A stretch of DNA of 64,000 bases from Isoetes taiwanensis (taxonomy: Eukaryota; Streptophyta; Lycopodiopsida; Isoetales; Isoetaceae): contig JAJEKV010000112.1 in assembly GCA_021234155.1 (NCBI GenBank), positions 1,324,341 through 1,388,340 of the forward strand. The letters are read 5' to 3'. The notes beneath the pieces were generated by a model. That model did not search any database. It was not told the origin of the DNA and was given only the letters and a program-made list of their open reading frames with translations. Shown here one piece after another: positions 34,528 through 45,722 of this stretch. The position numbers and the translations under genes are program-made. Position 1 is the first letter of the stretch, and every line of letters begins with the position of its first letter.

Positions 34528-35285
34528 ATGGTTAGGGAACAAAATGATGCTCTATTTTATGAAAGTATTAGGTCTGCGGCAAAAGCAGTCACCGCATTTC
34601 CAATCTTCATTTTTCCATTTGCAGCAGATGCAGATTCTCCATGTGTTGTTAAGATTGCGACACAAAAAGTGGCCTCTAATGGAATTAGGCATTCTATTTA
34701 TCCTATTACAAGCTTTCACTACATTGAGGATTCAGAGCTATTAGTAGACCAGCATTAGCCTTTAGTATTGTTGCTTCTAAATTGGAGCGCGGTTTCTGAC
34801 CTGAGATGTCTGCTAAAACTTAGCTGTTTCAATTTTTGTTATTGATAATCATAGACCTATTCATCTTAATAGTTTGAGTGACAATAACATATAAGTTGTG
34901 TTATTATACATTAAAGAAGATAAGTCTGAAGCAGATCTGATGTATAATTTTGATGTGGCTAGTTTGCTCTCTAATCAGATTTAAAAACAAAACATGATCT
35001 TGAAGACGAAGATGTGAATATGACGTGGAAGAAACAAGAAAACGGAGGAGGGATAGGATGGATCGTGAGAATGCTAGATGCTTAGAAGAGGCTATAAAGA
35101 AACGGATGCGCTAAAAGAGGAAATAGAAGTGGCACCTTTCATGAAAAACCCACAGGGTATTTGCTGTTTGAGATTGCACATGCTATGCACAAAAACTCAA
35201 ATGAACTTCTTTGAAATGCATGCGTGTCATTAAGAGATGAATTTGTTCAAGAAAGGGCCAAAGATGAGAGAATTGACACAATTTC
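34528..35285 (+). pseudogene. CDC45: CDC45 fragment with intact start (N-terminal plus start of middle)
   Basis: ATG at 34,528 reads MVREQNDALFYESIRSAAKA, IFPFAADADSPCVVKIATQK and ITSFHYIEDSELLVDQH, then TAG at 34,756. Continuation in frame reads LVLLLLNWSAVSDLRCLLKL and then shifts. It is the best-preserved N-terminal start on the plus strand. It ends at about 35,285 in the inversion junction shared with 21.44 kb. Confidence 0.85.
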
Positions 35286-36764
35286 AAGAAAAATCATTGA
35301 AGTTTCGAATTGCTGCGAATGAGACATGAATACAAAACCAGCTTCCAGATATATCGCATTTTCTCGTAGAGTTGCATCATAAATGCTCCAACTGCAGTCA
35401 CAAGTCGTATGCAAGCAGCTTCAAAGCCATCATGCGGAAAATTTATGCCAAGATTCTTAATTACCTTTTCAAATTGGTTCTCTTGCTGACTTCGAAACTT
35501 GGCTTGTGGGAAACACCTATAATAAAGCTATTGAAGACTCGGAATCGTGAACTGCACATATCATAGGTTTCATTCCAGCACCATCCTCTCTCAGAGCATC
35601 GATCAGGAAGTAATAGAACTTAATAAGACACATGGACGATCCCAAAAGCATTAAATCAGGTCATCCATCACGTTTCAACCACCTAAACTCTTCGACACTC
35701 CTTATGTACCCCCTGTTTTAAAATGGCTAAAGTGCCTTGGCTCACAATAGCCCTCTACACCTTGATAGCTTGCTGCATACCAAGCTGCAAATTCTTCCAA
35801 TTAGTTGGTGAAAGGGCAGCATATGCTTTTCAGAATTGATCCGCAAAGTTTTTACCCTCTTCTCCTTGAATGTGAACACTGTGTTACCCCATATATCACA
35901 TTAACTGCTGAGACCTTAGAACAATAGTCATGATCCCTATAGAAAGTCTTATAGTACAGCTCTCAAAGTCCATAAACCGTTGAAAATGTCTTCAACCCCC
36001 TCTTCATTATCTTCTTTGTGTCCACTCATATACTGAAGCTTCTGCTGGGATTCCGCTAATGCAATTCGCATACGAGCTAACAACAGTTTCAACCATTTTG
36101 AATCACCTTCTGTCCAGGTCTTCAGCTTGGTAGCAATATATGAAGAAGAAAATGTCGAATCATAAAGTGTCCATTCCCTCAGAAGCATAAGCCTAGGTTC
36201 GTCTTCATATATTATCCTAGAGAAGTCTAGAGCCTTCACATTTGTACCATCTTTCAAAATAATTGTGGTTATCATCTGAAGATATTTTCAACTGATACTG
36301 CTCAAGCTCCATGACCCCTGCCTGATATCTCTCATCTATGATCCTTTCATGAACAAATTGATCTGTTAATGACACATATGCCTTTCAAAGAAGTTCATTT
36401 GTGTCCTTATGATAGAATATGCAATCTCAAATAGCAAATACCCTGTGGGTTTTCCATGAAAGGTGCCACTTCTATTTCCTATTTTAGCACATCCATTCCT
36501 TTATAGCCTCTTCTAAGCATCTAGCATTCTCGTGATCCTCCCCATCTCTTCTCCCTTTTTCTTGTTTCTTCCATATCACATTCATCATCTGATTCATCCC
36601 CATCTTCGTCTTCAAGATCAGGTTCTGTGGTTGTTAAATCTGATTAGATATCAAAACTAGCCACATAAAAAATATACATTAGATTTGTATCAGCCTCATC
36701 TTCTTTAGTGTACAATACCACAACTTGTGTGTTATTGCCACTCAAAATATTAAGATGAACAGAT
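35286..36764 (-). pseudogene. CDC45: CDC45 copy with C-terminal and middle parts, cut by a copia element
   Basis: Minus strand: C-terminal piece at 35,870-35,330, middle part open for 108 codons (36,275-35,949; DGTNVKALDFSRIIYEDEP, LLARMRIALAESQQKLQYMS), linker, shared stop TAA after FDI (about 36,648), then the N-terminal part up to the copia insertion at 36,765. The N-terminal remainder continues at 47,744. With the insertion removed, this is the only copy in the window holding part of all three regions in order. Confidence 0.86.
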
Positions 36765-37173
36765 TGTTGAAAATATAATGGTCATATTCATACTTGGAAT
36801 TTTGACCTTATCTTTAATGGTTAAAGGTGGCGACATGTTAAACATTATGATATATATTCTTATGATACAGATTCGTAGGGTGGACAAACAGCTGAATGAC
36901 AGGCCATGATATGTATTTTGGAAACCTGCATCTACTTTCTAATTTGATAACCAGCACAGCCGGATGGGTCTGTACAAAGCGGCAGAGATCAGTGAGTTTG
37001 GATGTGTGCCGGTGTGCCCTATCTGGACTGTAACGAATGCAGGTCGTGGCTGGATTTTGAGACAGATGTGTTGAGTCGTTGGCTTAATAAAATAGCTCAA
37101 GTTCTATATGTCAATTTTGAAATTGATTGATTAGATGAAATAATAGTCTTAACATTTGTACTCAAGGTTATCA
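36765..37173 (+). repeat. 5' LTR of outer copia element
   Basis: TG...CA ends; 409 bp. AT-rich parts are identical to the 3' LTR, but the CpG-containing middle (about 36,950-37,060) differs at many positions, including small indels. Confidence 0.92.
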
Positions 37174-37186
37174 TTGGTATCAGGGC
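37174..37186 (+). other. Primer binding site of outer copia element
   Basis: TTGGTATCAGGGC directly after the LTR matches the initiator-Met tRNA primer site usual in plant copia elements, with one change. Confidence 0.85.
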
Positions 37187-37272
37187 TAATGGCATCTAGA
37201 TTAGGTGCATCATTGTTGAGTGGTATTGAAGTGTTTCAGGGAGAAGCTGGATTCCAAGCGTGAAAAGGAAGA

Positions 37273-38156
37273 ATGAGAGATGTTCTTGAGGCAGAAGAAC
37301 TTTGGGAATGTATTGCTGAAGACAACAGTAGTGAAGGAGAGAGTAATATGTACTCTGCTCAAGGCATTGGAAGCACCGCAGAAGGTTCTGCTGCAGGAGG
37401 AAATGCTGGAAGTAGTTCGAGAAGTAAACTGCATGAAGCCAAGGTAATTCTTGTTAGCAAGTTGAGTTCAAGCATTATGCTGAAAGTAAGAAATAAATCT
37501 GCACGAGAGATATGGGAGTATCTCATTGAGAATTATGAGATTAAAAATACCTCCCAGTTGGATTTGCTGGACAGAGAACTGAGGAAGTTGAGATATCATG
37601 AAAAGGACAGTCTTACACAAATTTTCCAGAAATTTGACAATATAATTGCAGATATGGAGGCTGCAGGTGTGCCAATCACCAAGGAATATCAGGTTTTGTC
37701 GCTTGCTAGAGCTTTTAACAAGTTTGGTCAACTTGGGAGCCTGATAAGGACTGTAGGAAGAAATAGGGAAAAAGCGGAAACTCTGATACGAACTGAAATG
37801 GAGTAGATGAAGGTAACTCAGGAAGATGATGAAGAGCAAATTGAAGTGCTATTTGCGGGTAAAGGAAATCGACGGATCTTCAAAGCTGGTAAAGTAGGTC
37901 CATGTTTTGTATGTAATACATGCGGCCATTTGAAAGCAAATTGTCCAAAAGTTAAAGAAACTAGATGCTATAATTGTAATGGTTTTGGGCACGTAGCTGC
38001 TAAGTGTTCTAGTCCGAAAGATTTGAGACGTGGCATAACGAGGCTAAATATGGTAATAGAGAAAAGGGAAATTCCTTTAGAGGAAAAGAAGGAGCTGGAA
38101 GAGGAAGACAATGGTCGGTTAACTTTGCAAAACATGTTGAGGAGGAGGAAGCCATA
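37273..38156 (+). pseudogene. Gag of outer copia element
   Basis: Open 37,273-37,806, then a stop and restart in the same frame (TAG at 37,804) to about 38,156. It contains the UBN2-type Gag stretch (SSSIMLKVRNKSAREIWEYL, SQLDLLDRELRKLRY) and two CCHC zinc knuckles (CFVCNTCGHLKANC and CYNCNGFGHVAAKC, 37,903-38,010). The true N-terminus probably lies upstream, near MASRLGASLLSG (about 37,191), out of frame. It binds and packages element RNA. Confidence 0.8.
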
Positions 38157-38199
38157 GATGATGATGCAGAGGTAAAAGTTTTCTCCTCCTTATCTGTGA

Positions 38200-38475
38200 C
38201 TAAGAAAGGATATGGTAATAACAATGACAGTTTTTATGTTCTAGATAGTGGAGCTGAACGATCAGTGATCAAGTCAGCTCGATCTCTTAAGGATAGGAGT
38301 AACAGGAATGGAAGTTACGTGCAAATGGGGAATGGTGTGCTGCAGAAGGTTGAAGAAAGTGGATTTCTAGAATTGTTTGATCTTGCAAAGTGTTGCTCAA
38401 TAATGAAATTAAGTTTCTGGCAACTCGTGTTGGAAATTTATTTGGTTTTCAAAATGCAAATGTGTCTAATAGCTT
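38200..38475 (+). pseudogene. Protease region of outer copia element
   Basis: YVLDSGAERSVIKSARSL holds the aspartic protease DSGA motif (about 38,239), followed by VQMGNGVLQKVEESG. A frameshift at about 38,400 moves the rest into another frame. Confidence 0.8.
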
Positions 38476-39160
38476 GAACGCAGTAGTTACTTGCTCTTCC
38501 AGGACCTGGCATGAGCGATTGGGACATACAAATATTGGAAATGTGAAGTACATGCTCAAACAAGGAATGATTGTGGGTGAAAATAACGAGAAGGATCCGT
38601 TCCTGTGCACAGGATGTCTGTTAGGGAAGCATACTCGATTGCCTTTTCCAAAAAAGGCAAAAAGAGCAAAGGAAATACTTGCCCTGATCCATACGGATTT
38701 GTGTAGGCCTCTGAATGTTACCAGTTACTCTGGAAAGAGGTATTTTATTACGTTTATAGATGATTTCTCCAGACTGATAAAATGTTATTGCTTAAAAACT
38801 AAAGATCGTGGCCTTTGTTTTTTTTAAATATTTTGTTTTCTTGAAGTTGAATGTGAAACCGGGAAAAGAATTAAATGTGTTAGATCTGATCGTGGAGGAG
38901 AGTATCTTTCAGGAAATTTTAAAAAATATTGCAGGCAAAGAGGCATAAAAAGACAGCTAACATGCAGCCATTCGCCTCAGCAAAACGGTGTTGCTGAAAG
39001 GAAGAACAGAACAATTCTTGATGCCGTCAGAGCTATGCTCAAACATTCAGGCCTACCAAATTTTTTGTGGGAAGAGGCCGTTATGACAGCCATTAAAATT
39101 CAAAACAAACTCCCTTTGTCCAGCACAAAGGGCAAAATACCTGAAGAGTTGTGAAATGGT
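38390..39160 (+). pseudogene. Integrase of outer copia element
   Basis: GAG-pre-integrase zinc part TWHERLGHTNIGN and CTGCLLGKHTRLPF, then the core: HTDLCRPL (first Asp, about 38,692), RSDRGGEYLSGNF (second Asp, about 38,886) and SPQQNGVAERKNRT (Glu, about 38,995). A poly-T tract at 38,816-38,825 coincides with a frameshift, and TGA at about 39,152 breaks the frame again. DNA-joining enzyme of the element; inactive. Confidence 0.85.
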
Positions 39161-39178
39161 GTAATACCTGATTATGAC

Positions 39179-39499
39179 ATGTTTAAGGTGTACGGCTGTC
39201 TCGCTTTTGCACACGTTCCAGATGAATTAAGAAAGTTGGATGACAGATCGTATAAAACCTTCCTAGTTGGATATGACGATTTGAGCAAAGGATTTAGGCT
39301 CTATGATCCGGATAGAAGAAAAATAATAGTAAACCGTGATGTAATTTTTGATGAACAGACCTTGTATAAAGACCGTGCGAGCAAATCATTGAAAAGAGTC
39401 TCACTTGACGGTGAAAATTCTGAAGTTAAGGAGGTTGAAGATGACACTAATTTTGAAGACATGACAGAAAATCAGAACTCTTTTAGGGGTATGGCATAA
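39179..39499 (+). pseudogene. Integrase C-terminal/linker region of outer copia element
   Basis: MFKVYGCLAFAHVPDELRKL and KTFLVGYDDLSKGFRLYDPD are the standard copia segment after the integrase core. An acidic linker follows and ends at TAA (39,497). Confidence 0.82.
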
Positions 39500-39586
39500 A
39501 ATCAGCAAGAAAAGGAGACATATATAGAACAGAATATTGTAAAAAGGGGAAAGAGATTAACTGAAGTAGAGAAACTTAGAGAAGGA

Positions 39587-40630
39587 ATGGCCTTTGATGA
39601 TATGAATTATGGAAGAAAAGATACAGGGAAAAGCAAGAGACATAATAAGGGAGATGACCAAGAACTCATCATAGATTTAAGCTTTATAATGGCAATACTA
39701 AATCCCAATGTGCCAAGAACTTATGAAAAAATGTTGAATGCTCCTGACTGTGATAAATGGAAAGAGGCCATGTGTGCAGAAATGAAATTGTTTGAAAGAA
39801 CAAAAACTTATGAAGTTGTTAGCATGCCTGAAGGGAAGAATATAGTAGGCAATAAGTGGATATTTAAATTGAAAACAGGTCCAGACGGAGTCACTCAAAA
39901 ATACAAAGCAAGGCTCGTCGCACAAGGATTTTCTCAAAAATATGGTATTGAGTTTGAGGAAACGTTTTCTCCTTTAGTTAAGTTGACTAGTGTAAGAACA
40001 TTGCTTGCTTATGCCAATGCATATAATTTGGAATTAGAACATATGGATATGCATACTGCCTTTTTGAATGCAGAACTCAATGAAGAGATTTATATGTATG
40101 CTGTACCAGGCTTTGAACAAGGGAAAAACACAGTCTGGAAGCTAAATAGAGCCGTATACGGATTGAAACAGTCTCCAAGAGAGTGGTACAAATGCATTGA
40201 TTCATTCTTGAAAAGTAAGCGGTTTGCTAAACTTGAAACTGATGGTAATTTGTACATGTTTTATGAAGACGGTAATCTCTGTATAGTTGCTTTATACGTA
40301 GATGATTGTCTTATGGCAACCAATAGTGAATGTTGTATGAGATATTGCAAACAGATAATGATGAGCAGATTTGAGATGTTTGAGCTGGGCAAACTAACAA
40401 AGTTTCTTGGAATGGAAATCACCAGGGATAGACGGAATAATATACTGAAATTGACACAGGGAGGATATATAAAAAGCATGCTGAATAAATTTAGAATGGA
40501 AGATTGCAAACCAGTCGGTTGTCCAATGCTTCCGGGCACTAAACTGTCCAGCACTATGAGTCCACAGACTAATAAAGACAAATTAGAAATGACAACAGTC
40601 CCGTATCAGGAGTTAATAGGAAGTTTGTTG
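39587..40630 (+). pseudogene. Reverse transcriptase (RVT_2) of outer copia element, 5' part
   Basis: Open for 348 codons: DKWKEAMCAEMKLFERTKTY, IVGNKWIFKLKTGPDGVTQK, YKARLVAQGFSQKYGIEFEE, HMDMHTAFLNAELNEEI (first catalytic Asp), VYGLKQSPREWYKCI, and LYVDDCLMATNS (catalytic YVDD near 40,295-40,306). It is interrupted after ELIGSLL by the nested element, and the frame resumes as LYLVNS at 46,642. This was the most intact domain before the insertion. Confidence 0.92.
40626..40630. repeat. Target-site duplication of nested copia (left copy)
   Basis: TGTTG, repeated at 46,642-46,646. Removing the insert and one copy restores the GSLLYLVNS junction of the outer RT. Confidence 0.9.
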
Positions 40631-41529
40631 TGATGAAATTTTAATGATAATACACCCCAAGATAAATATCTAGCAAGATTTGCACTCTTACAACAATTTG
40701 AGTTCCAATGAAGATCTTAGTAAAAGCCAAGAGATGGTCACTTATTTTACTAGATCATATTCACAACATCATCATTCAAAATACTAGATACCATTCTAGA
40801 ATAGTCCTAGGATAATAAGATCCTAGTCAATAATGAAATAGCTAGAATAGTCTTAGGATAATAATAATGGCCATTCAACCATTAGAATACTGTAGCATAA
40901 ATTCACTGTTCATCGGGCATTGACCCGATCACTGTAGCCATGTTGACTTCCGGCATTTCGATCCTTTTCAAGCTCGAATAATCTCCTCCTGCAGTTAATC
41001 CCCTTCTACAAATGTTTCTTCGGCTATATACGACGTTCCGGCGGTTATGGGTCCTGATTTTCTTTCCTATCTTGGTATTCCAGATCGTCGATAATATCCC
41101 ACAGGACAAGTCTGAGGAATTCCCACAGGACTAATTGCTCGAACTGGCTTCTCGACCATTGAATTAAAAATTGCCTTAATAAAAGGTTCTTCTTCAACAT
41201 ATAGGTTAACATTTCATATATCATCTCAACCTTAAGATAACCTTCAACATTGAATCAACTTGGCATAATATCTTGGCAAGAGTTCCTCTCTCATTTGCAC
41301 ATTAGCTTTGACCATGATCTGCAAGTGAAACCTACTGCCACTGCTTCTCATAGGTAAATTATGCAGACATGTTGAACTCAATTTGATCTACACTACTGCC
41401 ACTGCTTCTCATAGTTAGATCAGACACAATATAACCCAGTACTCTTCAAATAACCTTGTACTCAACATATATTGTTATTTGCATAGCATATACTAACCTT
41501 GTAGGATTATGAGGTGAATATTTCCATCA
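40631..41529 (-). repeat. 3' LTR of nested copia element
   Basis: Identical to the other LTR for roughly the first 255 bp from the left end, then clustered mismatches and short indels, especially at about 40,890-41,140 and 41,325-41,435. Confidence 0.92.
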
Positions 41530-41559
41530 CCCTCCTTCAACTCATAAGCCCGCAAGTCC

Positions 41560-42509
41560 GACTTCTCCAAAGACCTTTAACTCGCTTTAAAATCCATTAA
41601 ACTTGTTGATAGGCGGGGGCCTTGGTAAAAATATCTGCAACTTGATGATTAGTATCCAAGTAAAGCATTTCAATTATCTTTCTTTCTGCCAGCTCTCTTA
41701 TAAAGTGGATGCTTAGTTCAATATGTTTGGTTCGATCATGTTGCACAGGATTTTTCACTATGGCTATGCAACTTTGGCTATCTGTCCAGACATCGTGGGT
41801 TCAGTTTGTTCACAGTGTAGTTCATCCATTAACCTTCTCAACCATACAATTTCTTTAGCTACAAGTGAAGATGCGGATACTACCGCTTCGCGAACTCATG
41901 GCTATAGCTGTTTGTTTTTTGCACCTCCAGGTAATTACTCCACCACCAAAGAAAACAGCATATCCTGAAGTTGATCTTCTGGTGGAGAGATCACCTCCCC
42001 AATCTTCATCACTAAAGCATGCCATAGTTAGGTCTTCTGAGTCATAGCATATTCCTTGACTTTGAGTGCCTTTTCGGATATTTCACAAAGACACGCTTAG
42101 CGACCTCCCAATGTTCCTTTGTTGCATCATGATTTCTTCTGCTTAGGATATTTACAGCATAAGCAATGTCAGGACGAGTGCTATTGGCTAAATAAAGTAG
42201 GCAGCCAATCAATGCACGATAGGGTACATTTTCCATCTTTGTAGTCTCCTCCTTTGTGGTTTGCTGAATATCAGTCAGCCTATGCCCTGGAATCATGGGT
42301 ATTTTTGCAGGTTTGGCTTCAACTAAATTAAATCTTTTGAGCATATTTTCTATGTGCTTACTTTGATGCAATTTGAGCCATTTCCCTTCTTTATTTCTGA
42401 TCACCTCAATTCCCAGAAACTTTCTTAGCTCCCCTAAGTCTGTCATTTGGAACCTTGCCTTCAGAATACCTTTGCATTTATTTAGAATATTTAGTGAAGT
42501 TGCCACCAT
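41560..42509 (-). pseudogene. RT C-terminal part and RNase H of nested copia element
   Basis: 42,509-42,042 reads LGELRKFLGIEVIRNKEGKW, MLKRFNLVEAKPAKIPMIPG, YRALIGCLLYLANSTRPDIA and YAVNILSRRNHDATKEHW. Below 42,042 only frame-shifted RNase H words remain (DSQSCIAIVKN-like, NQTY-TKHP, QVADIFTKAP-like). The break in YVDDCIM lies near 42,510-42,525. Confidence 0.82.
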
Positions 42510-42520
42510 GATACAATCAT

Positions 42521-43519
42521 CTACATAAAGAGCAATAATGCTTGCTCCAATCTGTAGAGATTACCATCATTGTGAAGTTTGTTAAACCCTTGTTCTTGCA
42601 GAAACTGATTTATGCAAAGATACCATTCCCTGGGTGACTGCTTCAACCCATACATTGCTTTATTCAGTTTCCAGATCATGTTCTTGCCTAGTTCATAGCC
42701 TGGTGGTTGCCTCAAAAATGCTTCTTCTTCCAAGGTTGCATTTAGGAATGCTGTTTTGACATCCATGTGATGTATTTCCAGTTTTCTTGTATTTGCCATG
42801 GCCAGCAATATTCTGATGCTTGTCAATTTGACTAGGGGAGAATATGTTTCATCATAATCTCTTCCCTTCTTCTGTGTATAACCCTGTGCTACCAATCTAG
42901 CTTTATATTTCTTAGTCCCATCTGGATTTAGTTTAATTCTGAATAACCATTTGCTGCCAATGATGTTATGCTTACCATCTGATTTTACCAGTTCATATGT
43001 TTTAGTGTCTTCAAACGATTTGAGTTCATCATTCATGGCTGCTATCCATTTATCTCTGTCAATATTTTCTTGTACATCTTCATAGCTTTGGGGAATTATC
43101 TCATCTTCTAATATTGCCATAATATATTCATGTTCATGTTCAACTGTTTTTGCTTCAATTCTTTTACTTCTTCCCCTTTCATTTCTGCCATAAACTTGAT
43201 CATCCAGTTTTGCTTCTTCAACAAGTTTTTCTGCTTGAGTTTTCCTTTTCTTCTTTTCATGATGTTCATTTATGGGCTCAACCACACCATCTTGTCCTAG
43301 ATCTGAACTGTCTTCAGATCTTGGTTGTTCCAGATTATTTGTTTCCTTTGGCATTTCTGGAATTTCTGATTCCTCATAATCCTCTTCTTCAAATTCCACC
43401 TTTGGAGTTTGTTCAGGTTTATCAGGTTGAACTTTGATGCCTTTCTTGAATTTATGTTTGTATAACACTTCTTCACTAAATAATACATCTCTACTAATTA
43501 CGATTTCCTTGGTCTCCAA
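42521..43519 (-). pseudogene. Reverse transcriptase of nested copia element
   Basis: 332 open codons: acidic and basic linker (EDYEESEIPEMPK, EHHEKKKRKTQAEKL), then KWIAAMNDELKSFEDTKTYE, YKARLVAQGYTQKKGRDYDE, HHMDVKTAFLNATLEEEAF, PPGYELGKNMIWKLNKAMYG and LKQSPREWYLCINQF. The frame is lost at the YVDD motif. Confidence 0.92.
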
Positions 43520-44342
43520 GTGAGTAGATTACATACCCTTTAGATTCTTTGTCATATCCTACCAAGAACCCTTTTTCTGCCCTGTTATCTAACTTTTTCC
43601 TTAGTTCAGATGGTACATGCACATAGACCAAACATCCATATGCCTTGAACTTTTCATAGTTTAGCTTCTTTTCTGGATCCCATAGCAGCATAGGGATATT
43701 TCCTTGTAGACTTTACTTGATGGAAGCATATTCTGGATTTCATTTCTTGTATAAAGTGCTTCTTCCATAGATAGTTAGGTAAGCCACTTTCTTTTAACAT
43801 TGATCTAACAAAGATCTAATAGGGTTCTATTCTTCCTTTCACGAAACTCCATTCTGCTGAGGTGAGTGTCTGCACGTTAATTGTCTCTTGATTCCATGTG
43901 ATATGCAAAATGATTTGAATTGACCTGAAAGGTATTCTCCTCCTCTATCTGATCTGATACATTTCACTTTGACACCTGTTTCTCGTTCCTTTTCTGCAAC
44001 ATATTGCTTGAATGCATTTATGGCTTGTGACTTCCTGGTTAAACAATATGTGGTGCATGTTCTGCGAGGGCCACATAAATCTGAATGTATCAGTTCAAGT
44101 TTTTGTTGTGCTCTAGTTTTCCTTTTATGAAATGGCAACCTGCTTAATTTACCCAGGGCACATCCCTCACATATGATATCTTGTCTAGTTTCATTCTCAA
44201 AGCTGATGTGACCTTGCTTGTGAAGAGATTCTAATTTTTTATAATTAGTGTGGGCAAGTCTATTATGCCAAGTGTCTACCCCAACTTCCTGAACTGCATA
44301 CACTATTTTCCAATCCATACAAGTTCCCCACATGTTTGCCAT
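43494..44342 (-). pseudogene. Integrase of nested copia element
   Basis: TWHNRLAHTNYKKLESLHKQ, CEGCALGKLSRLPFHKRKTR, HSDLCGPR, RSDRGGEYLSGQF and HSPQQNGVS cover the zinc part and the catalytic core, but the region between the first two catalytic Asp residues is shortened (CGPRRTCTTYCLTRKSQ). FKAYGCLVYVHVPSELRKKL and GFLVGYDKESKGYVIY follow at 43,691-43,494. The stretch after QQNGV to the AER-RT region is frame-broken. Confidence 0.85.
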
Positions 44343-44644
44343 AAAACTTTATTTCATTATCCTTCATAATATTGCACTGATCTGTATCAAATACAACTTT
44401 ATATCCCAAATCACACAACTGACTAACTGATATTAAATTTTTGATAATTCCAGGCACGCACAAAACATTCTGGATGTTTATAACATTTCCAAACCAAATC
44501 ATTAATCGCGGTAATCCTCTTCCTTGAACATCTTGGAGGGCTCCATTTCCCACTTGAATTTTCCTTGAACTTTGCCTTTGTTATATTCTTCAAGAGATCA
44601 ATATTTTGTACTATTGATCTTTCGGCTCCACTATCAACTATCAA
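44263..44644 (-). pseudogene. Protease region of nested copia element
   Basis: MIVDSGAERSIVQNIDLLKN contains the DSGA catalytic motif (about 44,632). The following VLCVPGIIKNLISVSQLCDL is the typical segment before the integrase zinc domain. One frameshift near 44,540. Confidence 0.83.
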
Positions 44645-44819
44645 ATGATCAAATTGTTAGTTGACATACTCTCATTAACAATTGCAAATTCATGAGATAC
44701 CTCATCCTCATCTTCTTCATTTGCACAGTCTTCTTGTTCTCTTGCCACATAGGCCTTTTTATTTTCCGTCCTCTCTGCCACCTCTTGTATGTCGGCTTCA
44801 CCTCTTCACCTCTTGCGGA

Positions 44820-45703
44820 TCTACCATAGTTTTTAGGTGTAGGACATTTTGAGGCTGCATGTCCTCTGCCACCACATGTGTAGCAATTGAAATCCCTTTT
44901 TTAATTTGGGGCATTCATTCTTATAATGACCTTTTTCATGGCGATTTATAGCATATCACTTTATCTTTTTTCTTAAGCAATAGAATTTCTGGAGTTTCAT
45001 CGGTTATTGACTCACGCCTTAGTATCTTTCTCTGCTCCCACTTAGTTCTTAATATATTTTCTGCCTCTTCTCTTGATTTACATGAATTTCTTATGAATAA
45101 GGCCAAGGTCTCATTTTCACCAATTGCCCTAGATATTTGCAACACTTGACTTCTTTCAGAAATGACCACTCCTGCTCCATTGAGGTCAGCAATAAGATTA
45201 TCAAACTTATTGAAGAATTACATTTACATCCTCCTCTTCTTTAAGTTTTAAACCCCTTAATTCATTCTCAAGAAGATCAATTTGTGAGGATGTCTTTTCC
45301 TCATAGTGTTTAAGTAAAAACTTCCACATCTCTCTAGGACTTAATGACCTTAATTTCAAGCGTATAGTTGGACTAACCTTGCACGTGATAATGCCTTGTG
45401 CTTCCCTTGTTTTGGCAAGCAATGATTTGCCTCCTGTTCCAGATGCTCCAGCACCTGCTCCTGCATCCTTTGAAGCTTCGGTCTGCGTTCGCGGCCTTCC
45501 TATGGCGCTCCAACAACGAAACTAGAAGAACCGGTTACAGTAAGTACTCTTGTACCCTCTTCATTCTGCTTTGGATCCACCAGCTCCCAAAGGTCCTCCA
45601 CCTCAAGTATGTGTGCTATAGCATCTTTCCATACTTGGAAACCTAGACCTCCCTTGTATACATCCACGGATTCAATAATGATGCACCAAATCACGCTAGA
45701 CAT
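44820..45703 (-). pseudogene. Gag of nested copia element
   Basis: Pieces: GGLGFQVWKDAIAHILEVED with LWELVDPKQN (45,660-45,560), VSPTIRLKLRSLSPREMWKF and EKTSSQIDLLENELRGLK (45,370-45,240), SQVLQISRAIGENETLALFI (about 45,140), and a CCHC knuckle C-Y-T-C-GGRG-H-AASK-C (about 44,886-44,845). Several frameshifts. Confidence 0.8.
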
Positions 45704-45722
45704 GTTGAGTTGCTCGATACCA

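Noticed and set aside
31085-36275. Open frames of 100-137 codons in CDC45 copies as functional genes
   Set aside because: They begin and end inside the CDC45 domain, run through rearrangement junctions, and neighbouring segments of the same copy are frame-broken.
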